A stretch of DNA of 64,000 bases, from contig NC_079245.1 of the NCBI RefSeq assembly GCF_028009165.1, positions 1,736,001-1,800,000 of the forward strand. Direction: 5' to 3'. Of this stretch, positions 1-13,102 are shown piece after piece. This stretch comes from Akanthomyces muscarius. Lineage: Eukaryota; Ascomycota; Sordariomycetes; Hypocreales; Cordycipitaceae. Within the stretch, counting starts at the first letter, position 1, and each line of letters begins with the position of its first letter. The position numbers and the translations under genes were made by a program. Below the pieces are notes generated by a model. The model searched no databases and was not told where the DNA came from. It was given only the letters and a program-made list of their open reading frames with translations.

Positions 1-116
1 CGAAAAAGGACTCGACCACCACCATGAGCAACATCGTCGAGCGCGATGGCGAGGCGTCGGGCAAGAAGAAGAGGAAGCGGTCCAAGAACAAAAAGTCAGC
101 CGAGACGGAAGCGTAA
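1..116 (+). CDS. 3' end of an unrecognised lysine-rich protein (partial)
   Basis: An open frame enters from the left edge with codons starting at position 3 and stops with TAA at 114-116. The visible C-terminus runs through a serine/threonine stretch and an acidic VERDGE segment. It then enters a strongly basic tail (GKKKRKRSKNKK) and ends SAETEA. Such tails resemble nuclear or nucleolar localisation signals, but this one is too short to assign a family. The gene points toward the Zn2Cys6 factor, whose stop lies at 818 on the other strand, so the two are convergent. The call rests on the open frame and sensible codon use only; the rest of the gene is outside the window. Confidence 0.5.
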   Translation, partial: KKDSTTTMSNIVERDGEASGKKKRKRSKNKKSAETEA

Positions 117-817
117 ACACAAAACATGTTGAGCTTCCCGCTCGGGACCTTGCTTCGCTCCCTGTTTTCCTTTCGTGTGTTCTCTAATCATAGATTTGAT
201 GGGTTTCCAGTTGTCACTTTTTAAAGCACCCCCCGTGGTAGTTTCGCCACGGAACGACTTGTACATAGCAAAAGAAGGTCATCGCAAAAGGCGCATCAAT
301 CAATTTCAATACCATTTTTCCACACCTAAAATAGTTTCCGGGCACATATTCAAATCTCTCTCAAGTGTTCAAAAAAGTTCTTTGGTATTTATTCACATCA
401 TCAAATCCTTCCAAGTTTCTGAGACCATGCCGTCTTTCCACTCCCGGGTCCCCTCCGCTTTATTTTCATTAGTATGTAACAGGGCGAAGAACAAAAATTG
501 ATCCAGTCTCTTCTCCTCCAAAAAGCACACTTCAATTCGACAAGATATCTGTCCAGAGCGGGAGGCTGCTTTCGCGCAAAAAGAATGAGCAGCCCCGCGC
601 AAGCCACCCAGAAGAAAACACAAACTTCCAGCCCAAAATCGCCCAAAAAAAATACCCGCCAGTAATGCTCTTCGTAATGATATAGGTGTTGCTCTTAATA
701 GAAAAAAGGAAAAAATAAAATATGAAAATCAACAAGAGGGGAATCGTATCTGTAGTTACAACCTTGGTTTCGTCCTGTTCAAAAATTGCTCGTCGGAGCA
801 TGTGTGCTTTGCATAGT
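117..817. other. Convergent intergenic region
   Basis: About 700 bp between two converging stop codons. It is AT-rich with T- and A-runs, for example near 340-380 and 700-730, as expected for two facing 3' untranslated regions. No protein or RNA gene was recognised; short ORFs here have no supporting composition. Confidence 0.6.
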
Positions 818-3800
818 TTACATGCCATGCTGTAGCCCACTGCCCATGTGGTTCTGCTGGGGCAAATTGTTGCCGTTTCCGGGATTGCCATTGCTGCTGC
901 CAGCATACATGCTGTAGCCGTCCACGCCGTTGCCAGCCATGTTCATGTCTTGATTCATCTCCGGCGGCTCCATGTCATAGCCCATAAACCACGAGCTATC
1001 TGGTGCAGAGTTGAAAATATTCATCGTCGGCGCCGTCATGGGGTTCTGATGTTGGGGTGGGTGGCGCTGCTGGTGCATACCAGCATTCTCGTTCTTTGGT
1101 ACAGTTGCCGAATTTTGACGTGAGTTCGGCTGAGCACCGTTGGCCATCCCCTGCCAACCATTGCTGTTCTCCTGCGGCGGGCCATTTATTCCACCTGGCA
1201 CGATACCAAACATCTGTTGAGGCAGTCCGGCATCTTGACCCCCCATGCCAAGCGGGGCAATATCGGCGAAGAAGGGCATCTGTGGCTGCGGGTATGGCGC
1301 CATGTTGTTCGGGCTGATGGGTGACATGGTTGACATGTATGCCTGTGGCTGGGCAGGCATGCTGTGTGCGCCGAACGTCATCGACGGCTGCGTGTTGCCT
1401 GGGGTCGAGAATTTCCGCTGGTCAACCTGAATGCGAGGAGTGCTACCAGACTGGTCCGAAACTCTTCGAGGAGTAGGCGCAACAGAAGCTTGTCGGGCCT
1501 CGGGCGTCGGCTGATCTGGCTTGTTCGGGGGTGTGACACCAGTAGAATTCCTTTTGTGAGGAGCTGGTTTTCGCTTTTGCATTGGCGTCTTGCCGGGGTC
1601 TTTGCCATCGGCGGCATGGGAAGCAGGCGAGAGGTTCTCCAGGAACTCCCCCACTGAGTGCAACTCAGGCTTTTGTTCCAAGACAGCGTCCTCTCCACCC
1701 TCACTGCGTCTCGGGACACTTGGATCCATGAAATCAACATTAGATACACCAGACGGGTAACGGTTGAACCAGTCAGCATACTGCAGCAACGGCTGCCTGC
1801 TTTGCATGGCGCCGTTCATGCCGGGTCGTCGAGAGGCGTCGTAGGCGTTCTTGTATTGGCGTCGAATGTCCTCTACCATCCAGTGAAACATGCCCCAATA
1901 TTTCATCATCTTCTTAAGATATTTAATATTGATGGCAAGATGCACTTCGGCGGCAGCTTTAAGCTTGGGGTTCCCAGAAATCATACCGTAAATCTGCACA
2001 GACGACGACGAAAAAGCACAATATCCCGCAAAGGGTGCCGACACAAAGCACTGACGCTCATCGGAATCCTTCAATAACTGAGAGATGCTATTGGCGGCAT
2101 GGAAAGTTTTGGCGCTCAGACGAGGAATGAAGTCCTTGGGCGCGTCCGAGTTGGACTGATTACTGCTCATGGCTGCTTGACAAACGTAGAGCAAGCTCTG
2201 GTGTATGGTCATGTGCATAAACAGGAATTGAGTGGCGGTTCTCTCGGTGATGTGCTGCTCGAGAACTTCTTTGGAATATTGCAAATGCGGCGGCAAAGTG
2301 TGAAGTAGTTCCTCGACGTCACGCACCAGCATTGAGTACTGCGAGCGCTCATCCCACTGCGCAAAATGTTCCTGGTCTTTCCCGCCGTGGTTGTAATACG
2401 TCACAACGCGGCCCCAAAGAGCAAGGCCACGAATGAAGAATGCAGAGGGTCCCATGTTGCTGCGTAGATCAGAGTCTGGTGCTTGGCCCTCTACTGCGGG
2501 AGGTCCGGGCCGGCCATCGAGAAGTTCTGTCTGGGCAGGCATGTCTAGTTGAAAGCAACGCTCGCTCACAGGTAACGGAATGGTGAGCGAGTCGTCAGTG
2601 ATAAACATGGGTCGGTCGGTACCAGATGAAGTAAAGCGGTCCATAAGGAAGCAAGCCCACATGATGCGTCTCCGAATTTCTCGATCGACAAAGCTGAGAG
2701 GCACCTTTTGACCTTTGCTTTGAGGGTCATGGTCAAGGTCTTTATGTAGCTGGAGAGCGTAGGCCATGCGAATGGCCTGACCGCCAAGCGCCCAGCTACG
2801 GCCACCGTGGCATGTGCCGAATTCGTGAAGGCCGAGGATGAGCAGACATGTCAAAATAGTAATGCTTGGCCATTCATAACGCTTTGTGCATATGTCTCTG
2901 GCGTGTTGCGCCCATTCCTCTCCGCGGAGAAATGGTCTCAATGTGACGGGAAGTTTGGGATTTGTTGAGAATCTGGCAGATACAGCGCAAACTGCTAGTA
3001 CAAGAACTGGAGGCAGCGAATTGCTCCTGAATGCATCACGTCAGTGTGGTCACAGAGAAAAGCATCAGTTTGAAACTTACTTTAACTTGCGCATGAAACT
3101 CGGTTTGTGAAGTAAGTGGTATGCTTGTCCGTAGACGCTATCAAAGAAGACCTCGGCGAGGTGTTCTTGAAGTTCTCTGGAAGGCAGCGCATCGATTCCT
3201 TCGCGGAAAAGTTTGCTCTCTTCCTTATCTTGAGAGTCAGCGGCCATAGGAGGAGCATCCATGTTGCCAATTTTGGATTTGGACGGTGCGTTCGCCCAAG
3301 ATTCGAGCTCCGGAGAAAAGGCTTCATCGGCGCGGCGCTTCTTTGCGGCAGCTTTGTTGGCGGCGCTCGTACCAGGCATTGCTGGTTTTACCACGGCGCG
3401 AGTTACGGGGGAGATGTTGTCCTGGTCGGATTTGGGTACAATCTTGATGATGCGTTCTTCCATGCGCTTGAGACGCTTGTCAAGCATGGCCATGTAGTCA
3501 GTGCGGGGTGCAGCCTTGCGGCTGGTGACTTTGTATACGCAGGGTATTCGAGAGCGGAGGCAGTGCTTGCAGGCAGGCTTCTCGCCGGAGCAGCGAATCT
3601 TTTTGCGGCGGCAGGCGATGCAAGCCAGCGGCAGACGCTTTCGATCCTTGCCGGCTTTTGTTTTGAGTTCGCTCCAAGCGGGTGTCTCAGTTTTGTCGTC
3701 CTTGCTTTTACCAAGATCAGTCCCGTCGGCGCGACCTGCAGCGGACAAGCCGAATTCGTCGTTTGGGTTGTCTGCGGCTGAGTTATGGCTGGGAGAGTGC

Positions 3801-4213
3801 CTCTCAGTTGGGGCATGGTCGTCCGGGACGGCTTCGATACCAGCAGGAGCAAAGGCAGACGGGTCCATGGCAAAGCTAGGATTGGGGGCTACAGTCAATG
3901 AATTCATATTGGTACTGCTCACGGAAGCAGGGGCCATGGTAGAGTGAAGAGAGAAATGATCGGAGCCAGAAGGATCGTCAAAGGCGGAAGCCGACTGGTC
4001 CGTCATGCCCGACATGCTGGCATAGGCAAATGAGAAATCGCCAAACTGAGAGGGATCCATGGCAGGGGGGAAGGCGTTGGCACTGGGCCGAGACTGAGGG
4101 TATGCGGCGCCGTTGTCTATGCCTGGTTGCAGATGTGAATGGTTTGAAAGGTGAGGATGTGCAGCATGCTGGAAATGCGGTGGAAGATTGAGCAGAGGCT
4201 GGCCAGCGGACAT
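818..4213 (-). CDS. Zn2Cys6 fungal transcription factor with fungal_trans domain
   Basis: The model has two exons on the minus strand, 4213-3081 and 3026-818, with a 54-nt intron (GTAAGT donor, TTCAG acceptor). The phase is continuous across KLK/SNSLPP, giving 1113 aa. Six cysteines at residues 198, 201, 208, 215, 218 and 225 form a C-x2-C-x6-C-x6-C-x2-C-x6-C binuclear zinc cluster. A basic linker and a short helix (DYMAMLDKRLKRMEER) follow and probably serve dimerisation. From about residue 350 (YHLLHKPSFMRKL) to 650 lies the fungal-specific transcription factor middle homology region. The N-terminus (1-180) and the C-terminal third are low complexity, rich in Ser, Pro, Gln, Asn and Met, as in activation domains. 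It should be a nuclear DNA-binding regulator. I do not recognise the orthologue and give no target; it does not match the XlnR, AmyR, FacB or NirA zinc clusters that I know. Confidence 0.88.
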
Positions 4214-6305
4214 GTTGCCGTACGGCAGCGCGGAGAGGCCACTGGTGCCTCTACCGGGTTGGCAGAAGCTGGGGGATAGGACAGCAGAGGAATGCGGTAG
4301 GGCAGGTGAAATTCATGCGTACGTCGCAGCGAGCGAGGTGGAGGACGCCGGCAAGCTTCGAGAGCCGCCTAGACGAGTCGCGCGAGGTCGGCGAGATCGA
4401 TCGGGTAGGACAAGAACGGGCGCAGCCTGAGATGCGAGCCGATGGAGCAGGCAGCGACGGAAGAAGCAGTAGAATTTGCAGCTCTCGACGGCGTTTTGGC
4501 GCGGCGGATGTCGAACAGTCGCGGGAAGAAGGATAGGGCGTCGGGTAGCTACAGGTCTCTGAGTTGCAAGGTCGGCCAGCCAGAGGGCGTGCGTTTGGCA
4601 GCGACGTGAGGTGCAGGCTCGGGGCGGCAGAAGTCGCGGAGTCGCAGCGGCGCAAGTAAAAGAGCGCGTACGAGAGTTATGAGCGCAAACGACACAGCGA
4701 GGCGAGGAGCGACGACGAGCTGGCGATGGATGACGGCGGAGGTGTGGTGAGAAGAGGCCGGAGGGGTGAAATGGTATAAGAGGCGGGATGGGATGGGGAG
4801 TCAAACGGTGGAGAGTCGAGACAACGATGGCGGGTCTCGAGCGGATGGGCGTGGATTGGACAGTTGGGTTGGGTGGGCGTAGGTTGATTGGTGCGGCGCA
4901 GAGACAAGAGCTGCAGCGTGCAGAGTGCAGACAGAGGCAGATGCAGGCGGGCTGGGCTGCAGTGGTGCTCCCGCCAAAGAATTGAGGGCAGTCGCTATTT
5001 TAGTGCTGTAGACTGAAGTCTGAGGCAGGTATCAACCTAACTTAGACAATGGCCTGCTGTGGAGGGTTCGGCGCGCCAGAAGAAAGGTGCGCCAGTGGAT
5101 GCTTCAGCAGGTGGGTGGCCTCTGGCTCTGGGCTCTAACAAGTCCAGGAGGGCTAGCGGGTGCTCCAGCGGGTTGGCGTGCTGCTGCAGTGGGTTTTTGG
5201 GGTTGGAGATGGTGTGCGGCGGGTGGAGCTGCCTAGATGGGTGGTCCGCAAGACCTGTCTCTCTCGGTCTGGCGGCTCCGCACCAGGCAAGGTACTGGCA
5301 GGCTGGTCGTGTAAATAGTCGGTCGACGAGGCGCAGAGCAGATAGACAATCTTGGTGAATGGTAAGTTATGGTCGGTCGGCGGTGCACTCGACGAAGGAG
5401 GGGCGGGCATACAAGCCCGTATTATACCGATGCCTGTTGGGAAAGGCGAATGGCTTCAGGGTGATGAGGCGGAGAAGAGGCGTGAAGCACCAGCCCGTTG
5501 GCGTGCGTGTCTGGGGGGGCGTTGAGGCAAAAAAGTCTCGCAGAGGAGGGGGCCAGGATGAAGAGAGTCGCGCTCTGCAGGGCAACCATCATCGAGTTGG
5601 CGCAGCACTGGCTACCAGCAGTTACGGGGTACATGCTGGTCGTACCGAGTACATGAGCAAAGCTTCCAACACTGACCATCTTGCTAGGATCCGCTGGGGT
5701 TGACATGGGCATGGGCGAGGGTGCATGGGTGGGAGGCTTGAGGGGGCGCCGGTTCTGGTGGCGCAGGACAATGGCGTCGCTGTGGACAGGGATACAGGGA
5801 GTGCCATGCTGCATTGAGAGTTGAATGCCTGAATCTCAACTAGTTAGAGCCGTTTTGACTGTCATGGGAGTGTATCAAAGTACTGGGTAGATGCCAAGAT
5901 AAGGTAGGCGTCTGTTTGGTTGCTGTGCCTGCTGGTCTGCCTGTTTGCCTGTCACTGTGAAGTGCATCCTGGCTGTTGATTATCGAGGCTCAAAGATGCA
6001 GTGCTGCACGTGCAGAGGCGGTTACCTACCTGGTTACTTGGATACGTTTATGTCAGTTCTCACATTGGCATCCCAATCTCTCTTCTGCAAAACATCTCGC
6101 TACCCAAGCCGCGATTGCCTAGCCATGGCCATATTCACTGCACGCAATCCCTGTAGAAAATAGCCATAGGCCGATGAAAAATCTACCAACCGCCAAGACG
6201 ACGGACGGGGTGCTGCGCAACCATGCTACTGAGTGACTGAGTATCAGTACTGTGCCTCGACGTATCGCTGACCGGAGCAGAGCACGAACGGCCAAGTTCT
6301 TTCTG

Positions 6306-6334
6306 CCCCCAAAGCCCCAAAGCCCCAAAGCCCC
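6306..6334. repeat. (CCCCAAAG) short tandem repeat, G4 motif on minus strand
   Basis: Four C-runs of four or five are separated by AAAG, giving roughly three and a half copies of an 8-bp unit. On the minus strand this reads as four GGGG tracts with 4-nt CTTT loops, which is a canonical G-quadruplex pattern. It lies in the gene-poor interval. Confidence 0.85.
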
Positions 6335-9300
6335 AGACACCCCCGCAGAGTCCGGCAAGCCATTGCTAGTGCTTGCTAGCTACATACCTAAGTAGGTAGG
6401 CCTTGCACTAAAACCGACGCCCGCAGAAGGCTGACTTTCTGTACTGCCAGTCAACAACTGACCACTTGCACCAGTCACCTACCTGATGAACCTAGCAGCC
6501 CAACAACGATCAATGGCCACGGATATTGACCAGCAGGTCCGTGGCTGGGCTGGGCAGAACTGCCCCATATGACATCCATGATGTCCAGGATTGTGGAGCA
6601 CCCAGGACTGTTGACTGATGTTGCCCCGAGAAGCCGCTAAAACTGTAATGGCCTGCCCTGTGGACCCATTCAGCCATTCTAGACATGCCCCAGAGAACTC
6701 TGTGCTTGCAATTTGCTTGGGGGGGGGGTGCTCCCTCTACCTTGTTTACCAGTACGAAGCATTCACGGATACTGGTAGGTAGCTGATTGTCTGTCGTGCT
6801 TGGTCAAAACGACAACACTGGTGACTGGCTAGCCCAGAGTCGGAGGTAATAATCACAGATAACCAAATCAGGACCACCAGTCTCCTCCCATGACGATGAG
6901 TTTCCTTGCGGCCCCTCCCTCTCCAAGCCCGACAGCCAAGCCAGCGCCGATTTGGCAGGCCGCGGTGGGCTCTGCCAAAGCCCGTTACTCTCCCACAGGC
7001 TGCGCCCTGGGTAGTTGCGCCAGAGGTACCCAGTACCAGCACCACCAGTAAAGTTAAGTTGTTTTACTGGTGCCCGAAAGGTAAGATACTGGTAGAAGCC
7101 AAGAACGAGCAGCTACCTAGTAGGGAAGTTAAACAACCCATGTACTGGTAGAGACATGGTCCAGCGTCCCCTCCCGCTGGCCGCGCGTGCCGGCGAATCT
7201 TTGTTTGGAAGCAAGGGTCTCGAAATATCGGACTGCCGCCAAACCTGGCATCTTCGTCTGCGACCGTTTCTCTTGAACTCGGTGTGAGCGGCTTGTTCCG
7301 TTGCATCCAGCTTCTGTAGGTAGAGATGGCTAGCGCGTGCACCCACCACTGAGCGAGTCAAAGAGTCCACGTACCAGTCCAAACCCAAACAACCAGCCCC
7401 AGTCAATACCCAGAGGAGCTCCAGTCAACCTCTGAGTCTCTTCATCTCGTGCTGTTTATTACCAGCAGAACTACGGTCACTCTTCTAGCGTCCTTGAGTG
7501 CCGCTAGCTTGAGACAGCGCTTGTGTTGCCCTACAGCCACTGATGAGCGAGTGTCCACCGGCCAGGACGAGCCCACCTGGCCGTGCCAAATACCTGCCTA
7601 CCTATGTACCTGTAATGAGCGGTTGCAGAACAATTCTGCTCGACGGAGTAAACATTCCTAGCATTGCAGCTGCGTCAACACTTGGCAAAATGAGCGACAA
7701 AAAAAACGAGTTGATCGTCCGCAATCTAATTTTGAGACTAACCTCTGGACAATCCAGTGCCATGATTCGGTGGCACGGTGGCTACTAATGCATCATGCAG
7801 CTGGCCAGCCACGGCGCAACGCCTTGAGCCGACCTCGCTGCTGCACTACAACCTCCCCCAGCTTTTAGCACACGTTAGCACCGGTACTTGAGCAGGACAT
7901 CGCCACTCTTCAGTGTAGGCACGCAACGCCACCAAGCAAACGCTTCATTCTACCAGTACTTGCCAGGACTTGTCCTTGGATTGGCCAAGGTCGCTCGTCA
8001 TCCAATGCCATCCGCATCCAACGTCGCAACTTCTCAGTCATCCACTGTATTTATTTCTATATCGGACATTTCGATCAACCAAAATCTTCCATGCCTTCCC
8101 CGTTGTGCTCGTCCTTGGCAGCCAGCCACAATGCCTCCATTGGCCCGCCGCATCTGCTGCTCTACACCGCGTCAATCCTTCAACTGGGCCCAAATGGCGC
8201 CACCACTTGGGCAAACCCCTCGTCGACGTCTTGAGATCTGCTCCACGACTGAGGTGTCTTGTGTAGCCCTGCGGCCGCGTGCCACGCCATGCAGCCTCGC
8301 CATCTAGAGAACTGGCAGACGGAGGACTTCATCCCAGGAAACGCGGGCCACCAACAAGTCAACAACCAATTCGACCGGAGATCTGCAAACTAATACTGCA
8401 AAATACGCTACCAGTACTCCGTACTCCATTCGGCGAATGAATGTACCCCCATGTGGACAAGCTCCGGACTGTAGCCCGCACATGAATGCCATCCTACAAG
8501 CCTCGACCTCTACGACTCCATCGCGGCGGCTCCGTCGTGCCCTACCAGCACATGATTCGAGTCGCTAGCACGGCTAGCTTTGCTGGACAGAGGCAGCGCT
8601 GCCCCTGTGCCCTCACAGTTCCGAGAGCTCCACGAGCTCCAAGAGACGACGCTAAGACGAATACCCTGCGGCGTCATCCCCAGCGTTGTATTGTGGCGCT
8701 CCTGGATCAAGTCTAGCGGCTGCCACTATCCTGTCCCCACGCCACCAAAATGTCGCTCACCACCGCTCATCACCCGTCCTGTGGCTTGCTAACTTGCCTG
8801 TCGCTGGCCGCTTGCATGGCATTCACAGCAGCCCATCGGATACTAATCATCGACCGGCGCAAGCACACCTGCATGCTGGGGATCCCCAACCCATCTGGAT
8901 CTATCAGTCCTCCTACCACCAACAACAGTCCAGGGGCAAGGCTAGGCCATCCAAGATCAGCGTCGTCGCGCCTTGGCCGTTGCCACTTGCATTGTCATTT
9001 CTTTGACTCTAGTTTTGAGACATTCCTGCAAGCCCGTCCAGCCTTTCCGCTAGGGTGGGTGTCGGGTTCCTCTCCCGTCTGGTCTTGCGGTAACAAGACG
9101 CCCCGAGGCCATGGATCACACCCGAATTTTATAGCACCGCGTTGATCACTGGCGTGGCATCACCAGCGTTGCATGCGCAACGCCAACCTACACCCGCATA
9201 CCAGATACTTGATACCCGTGCGAATATGGTCCAGAATAGACAACAAGCATGCGACAATGACGCCATCTACGGTTCAAGTTCAAGTCAAACGACTGTCTCT

Positions 9301-10370
9301 ATCCCTAATGTGCTCCTATACACCTACAAGTTACTGAATGGATCTTCTTCACTCGACAAATGCAGCGCCTTCCATCGTCTAGTGCCATAGCAGCTTGCGA
9401 TATGCAGGACTGGCAAGCACGGATAAATTCGGTGGCGCTCACAGAATTTTGCACGACACGCCACCCAAAGACAGAAGATGCAAATCTGTCGCTACATGGA
9501 GCATTTCGGCGCCCCAGCCGTTGAGTCAGCTCTCCCAGTCCCCCTTTCATCACTACATGCAACGCCAACAATGAAGCAGGGCCGACGGGTATTATTAAAG
9601 GCCGTGGGCTGATGTTATGCTGGGTACGTCCTTCGCAAACAAATCCTTACTGTAGCGGCATGGCACTGGTTAACCTATCCGCGTAGGATCTTGGGCCCAT
9701 CCGCGTACGGGCCTTTGGGGCCTTGTCAAGAATCCAGCCACCATCGCGGAACGCGTAGCAAGGCTCAAGATAGCGGCCAGTCGTCGAGTCCCGGCCCGGC
9801 CCAATGGGGCATATCCACTGAAGTCGTATGGTTCATAGTCCTGAGAACTTGGCGTGTTGGGGGTCACCTGCCAGAAACCAATTTTCTCCTACGACCGCGG
9901 CCATGCAGTATCCGGGCTCACTGTTCATAAGGTGTCCATGAACACAATTCATCATGAGAGTTGTTCTACTATCGCAGGGCCCACCTTTTAAGCAGCCATG
10001 ATCATCCCTTCAATGTTATGCTGGCAGCCACTCGGCGATACATGACTCTCCACGACTGAGAGGGCGCAGGCGTTAGCGCATACATTCCATTGCGCCGTGC
10101 TAGCAAGCCCATGAGACAAAGCCGTTGGCTCTTGCCGACATGCTCTACTGATACTAGCTTCAGCAACTGCTGAGGTTTCCACGGCCATAATTCTCACGCT
10201 TCAACCGGGCTTCTCTGAGACATTGCCCCTGATTAGCATCGCTAGCGGGGCTTGCCAAACGCTGGCCTCGCGAAGAGCACGCCGTGGGATATTATGCTTC
10301 AGGTGCTCGCAGCTCCACGCAAACTAGAGACCCAATTCAAAAACATTAGACGACAGGGCAAAGACGGCCA

Positions 10371-10432
10371 TTGCCACGCCTGTTCGTCGCCACGCCTGTT
10401 CGTCGCCACGCCTGCTCGTCGCCACGCCTGCC
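10371..10432. repeat. 16-bp minisatellite, about 3.5-4 copies
   Basis: Three nearly identical 16-bp units at 10381-10396, 10397-10412 and 10413-10428 share the core CGTCGCCACGCC, flanked by partial units on both sides. One unit differs by a single T-to-C change. There is no coding context. Confidence 0.85.
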
Positions 10433-13066
10433 CCGGCGAGCCTTTGTTTCATCGTTCAGAACCTCCGCAGCAGAATTATGGATTCTGGTGGCAGGTCCAG
10501 AGCCTCACCTTGTTCATTTGTTCGGCTACGATAACTGCAGGCTCCCCAAACGGTACGGAGTGGCCGGAACTGGCTGCACATCTGTGCCATTACAGTTTAC
10601 TTTTACATCACAATCATGCAGAGACTTCTATTTTGAGTAACCGACGTATTGGCCCTCTCCACAAGGCTATTTCCACGATTGAACTGCTGCAGCATTCCTG
10701 TTGACCGAGTTGTCCTCAGAAGGGCAGTTCCATGACGGGTTGATAGTAGCGGCGGATCACGTTATGCAACAAAGCTGCAGAGTTGGTCATGATTAGCTGG
10801 TCCTCCACTCGATCGGTGAACCGGCCAAGGGTGATTCCTTGGTTTGCCACCTTGGAGCCGTTGCTAGTTGCCAAAGGTCGCGCCCGCTCGGCGCAGAGGT
10901 CAAAGCGCGGGGCCGTTGACGGGAGTAGCCAGCCAGCTAACAAACAGCATTCAGTACCATGATTGGTTACTTTCTCGGAAGTAAACATCTTCAAATGTGA
11001 CGAGGTCAAGCTGCCATAACAGAGGATATCAATATTAGTCGCACGACCTATGCTGCTTACCATTATTGACAAAGTGTGCAGTCAGCAGCAGTCAACCGCA
11101 TGTCCATGACTCGCGCCTATTCCCTCAGCCATTACAGCGCAGGCTGTAAAAGCCAGAATGGGGCCTGTCACGGAATTATGGTGATCAGCGGCAAGGCAGC
11201 AGTGGAGTCTGGGTCCATTCTTGCGAGCACGTCCAACAGCATCTCGGATGAAACAGGGTACCCTTGGCCGTCAATGACTGTTGCGGCAGGTTGGCCCCGT
11301 AACGCCAGTCCATTGACGGACATCATCGACCGAATGATGGTGTAGCGGGACGCGGCCTATGAATGGCTCGACGTTCAAAGCTCGAGGCGCAGTGGCATTG
11401 CGCAACAGAAATCGTATCTGGTAAGGCTCAAACCACATTTGCAGCGTTCCAAAATCTGAGGAGGATCCTCCAAAAAGGAGGAGGCGTATACAGCCCCGTT
11501 GACGCCCAGGCTGCGGATCGAGTATCCGACGGTGAGGAAATGAGGGGAAAGTACACCATACCCAAGAAGTCTAGGCTCTGTCTGTCACAACTCAAAACGC
11601 ACGCTCTGCCGTTTTCGTTCATTGCGTACTTCTTCTGCGCCATCTTATCCACCCCTTGGTTTGGACTACTTCGGTTAACATGGATCTCCTTGTTGCTCAG
11701 AGACCCTTGCAATTGATTGCTGCTAGATTTGTGAGATGAGTGCTAAGAAGACAAAGTTGCAGGACCACAAGGACTACCACCTGCATCTGAGGTGTTGAGC
11801 AACGCGGTAAGCATGGGAACTCCCGCTCAGCGATATACCAGGGATGCCTGCCTACCGGGAGCATGTTTTATTCTCCCCGGGCCAAAGAGAATTCCAGGAT
11901 TATTAATGGCGAGGGTGCTGAACTTGGCAATAGCTTTGGTATTGAAGATACAAAGGTTCTAGTGCGAGGAATCGTTGCCTGAGTCGAGTGGTAAGGCCGA
12001 CTAGAAGGCAGATGAAAACTCGCCAAGAAAAATAGAATGCTGAGTGTCTCAGCAGTCGACCAGACACCACGCGACATTGGCGCGGAGAAAGACCAGTCCC
12101 AGGAGAGGAGCTAACATAGGAATGCTTTGACAGTCGGCGTAATTTAGCTGCAGGTTTAGTGACGGCTGACTAGCAGGCACGGACCGACAATGGCTTTCCC
12201 CGGCGAAGGATGTGGCTCGATCAGGAAGCGGATCGCCGCGCCAGGCAAGAAAGACACTGGAGCGATTGTATCAATAAACATGTCCTTTCTTCAATGCGGT
12301 GATGGCGGAAGCCCGTGCCAGAACAGTTCATACAATCATTGGAGTGTCCTACGACAAGCGGCCGGTTCAAATGGCCTGGTCGCTCAGTTCGTCTAAGACT
12401 ACGGAACTTGCAGCATCCGTATGGAAGACAGCATCTATGACTCTTTTTCTGAGTTGGCGAAGCGAATACAACGCCAACGTAGCCAGTTCGGCTAGCCTCG
12501 TATGCCACTGTTAGCGAGTAATAACCCCAGGAAGCATGCGAACCACGATGACGAATGACAGCTCAACGAGTGCGCCTCACTTGAACAGTGCCTTGCTTGG
12601 CCAAGCCCGGACCAAGGACTCTCTTGAGGCACATATTCTGCGCGTTTCCATTGGTTCCAGAACAGGCAGCAAGCAGAACCCATGCTAAACCGGCATACGG
12701 CAGTCCCAAGACAGCAAGTGCCTCGTCTCCTCGTGCTTGCTCTACATCCAGCGAATCCGGAAATGTTTGAAACGACGCATTGGCACTAGACGACTACCGA
12801 AGGTAACTAGGCAAGCCCGGGGGGGAAGAGTCGTGGAATGCGACATCATCATGTGTCTACTTCCCGGACTAATGGTTTGGAGAAACCCAGCTAGCGTAGG
12901 GTCCCAGTCCTACACTAGATCGTGGAAGTGGTCGCAGGCTGGTAAATGCGCATTGTTGCCAGGTTGGTCTCGCATGAAATGAGGCATCAGGAAATTCCCG
13001 ACATGCACTACCGGAAAGGGAAGCAAGTGAGCGGCCAACTGAGACTACGGAAAAGAGGTTATTCAA

Positions 13067-13102
13067 ACGGAACGGGTCGCGTACACGGAACGGGTCGCGT
13101 AC
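13067..13102. repeat. Perfect 18-bp tandem duplication
   Basis: Two adjacent identical 18-bp copies, 13067-13084 and 13085-13102, have the core ACGGAACGGGTCGCGTAC. Immediately after comes a small inverted repeat (CCAGTAT at 13102-13108 and ATACTGG at 13114-13120). Confidence 0.85.

Noticed and set aside
818..4213. Naming the Zn2Cys6 factor as XlnR or another known regulator
   Set aside because: Its zinc-cluster sequence does not match the XlnR, AmyR, FacB or NirA clusters that I know, so no symbol is given.
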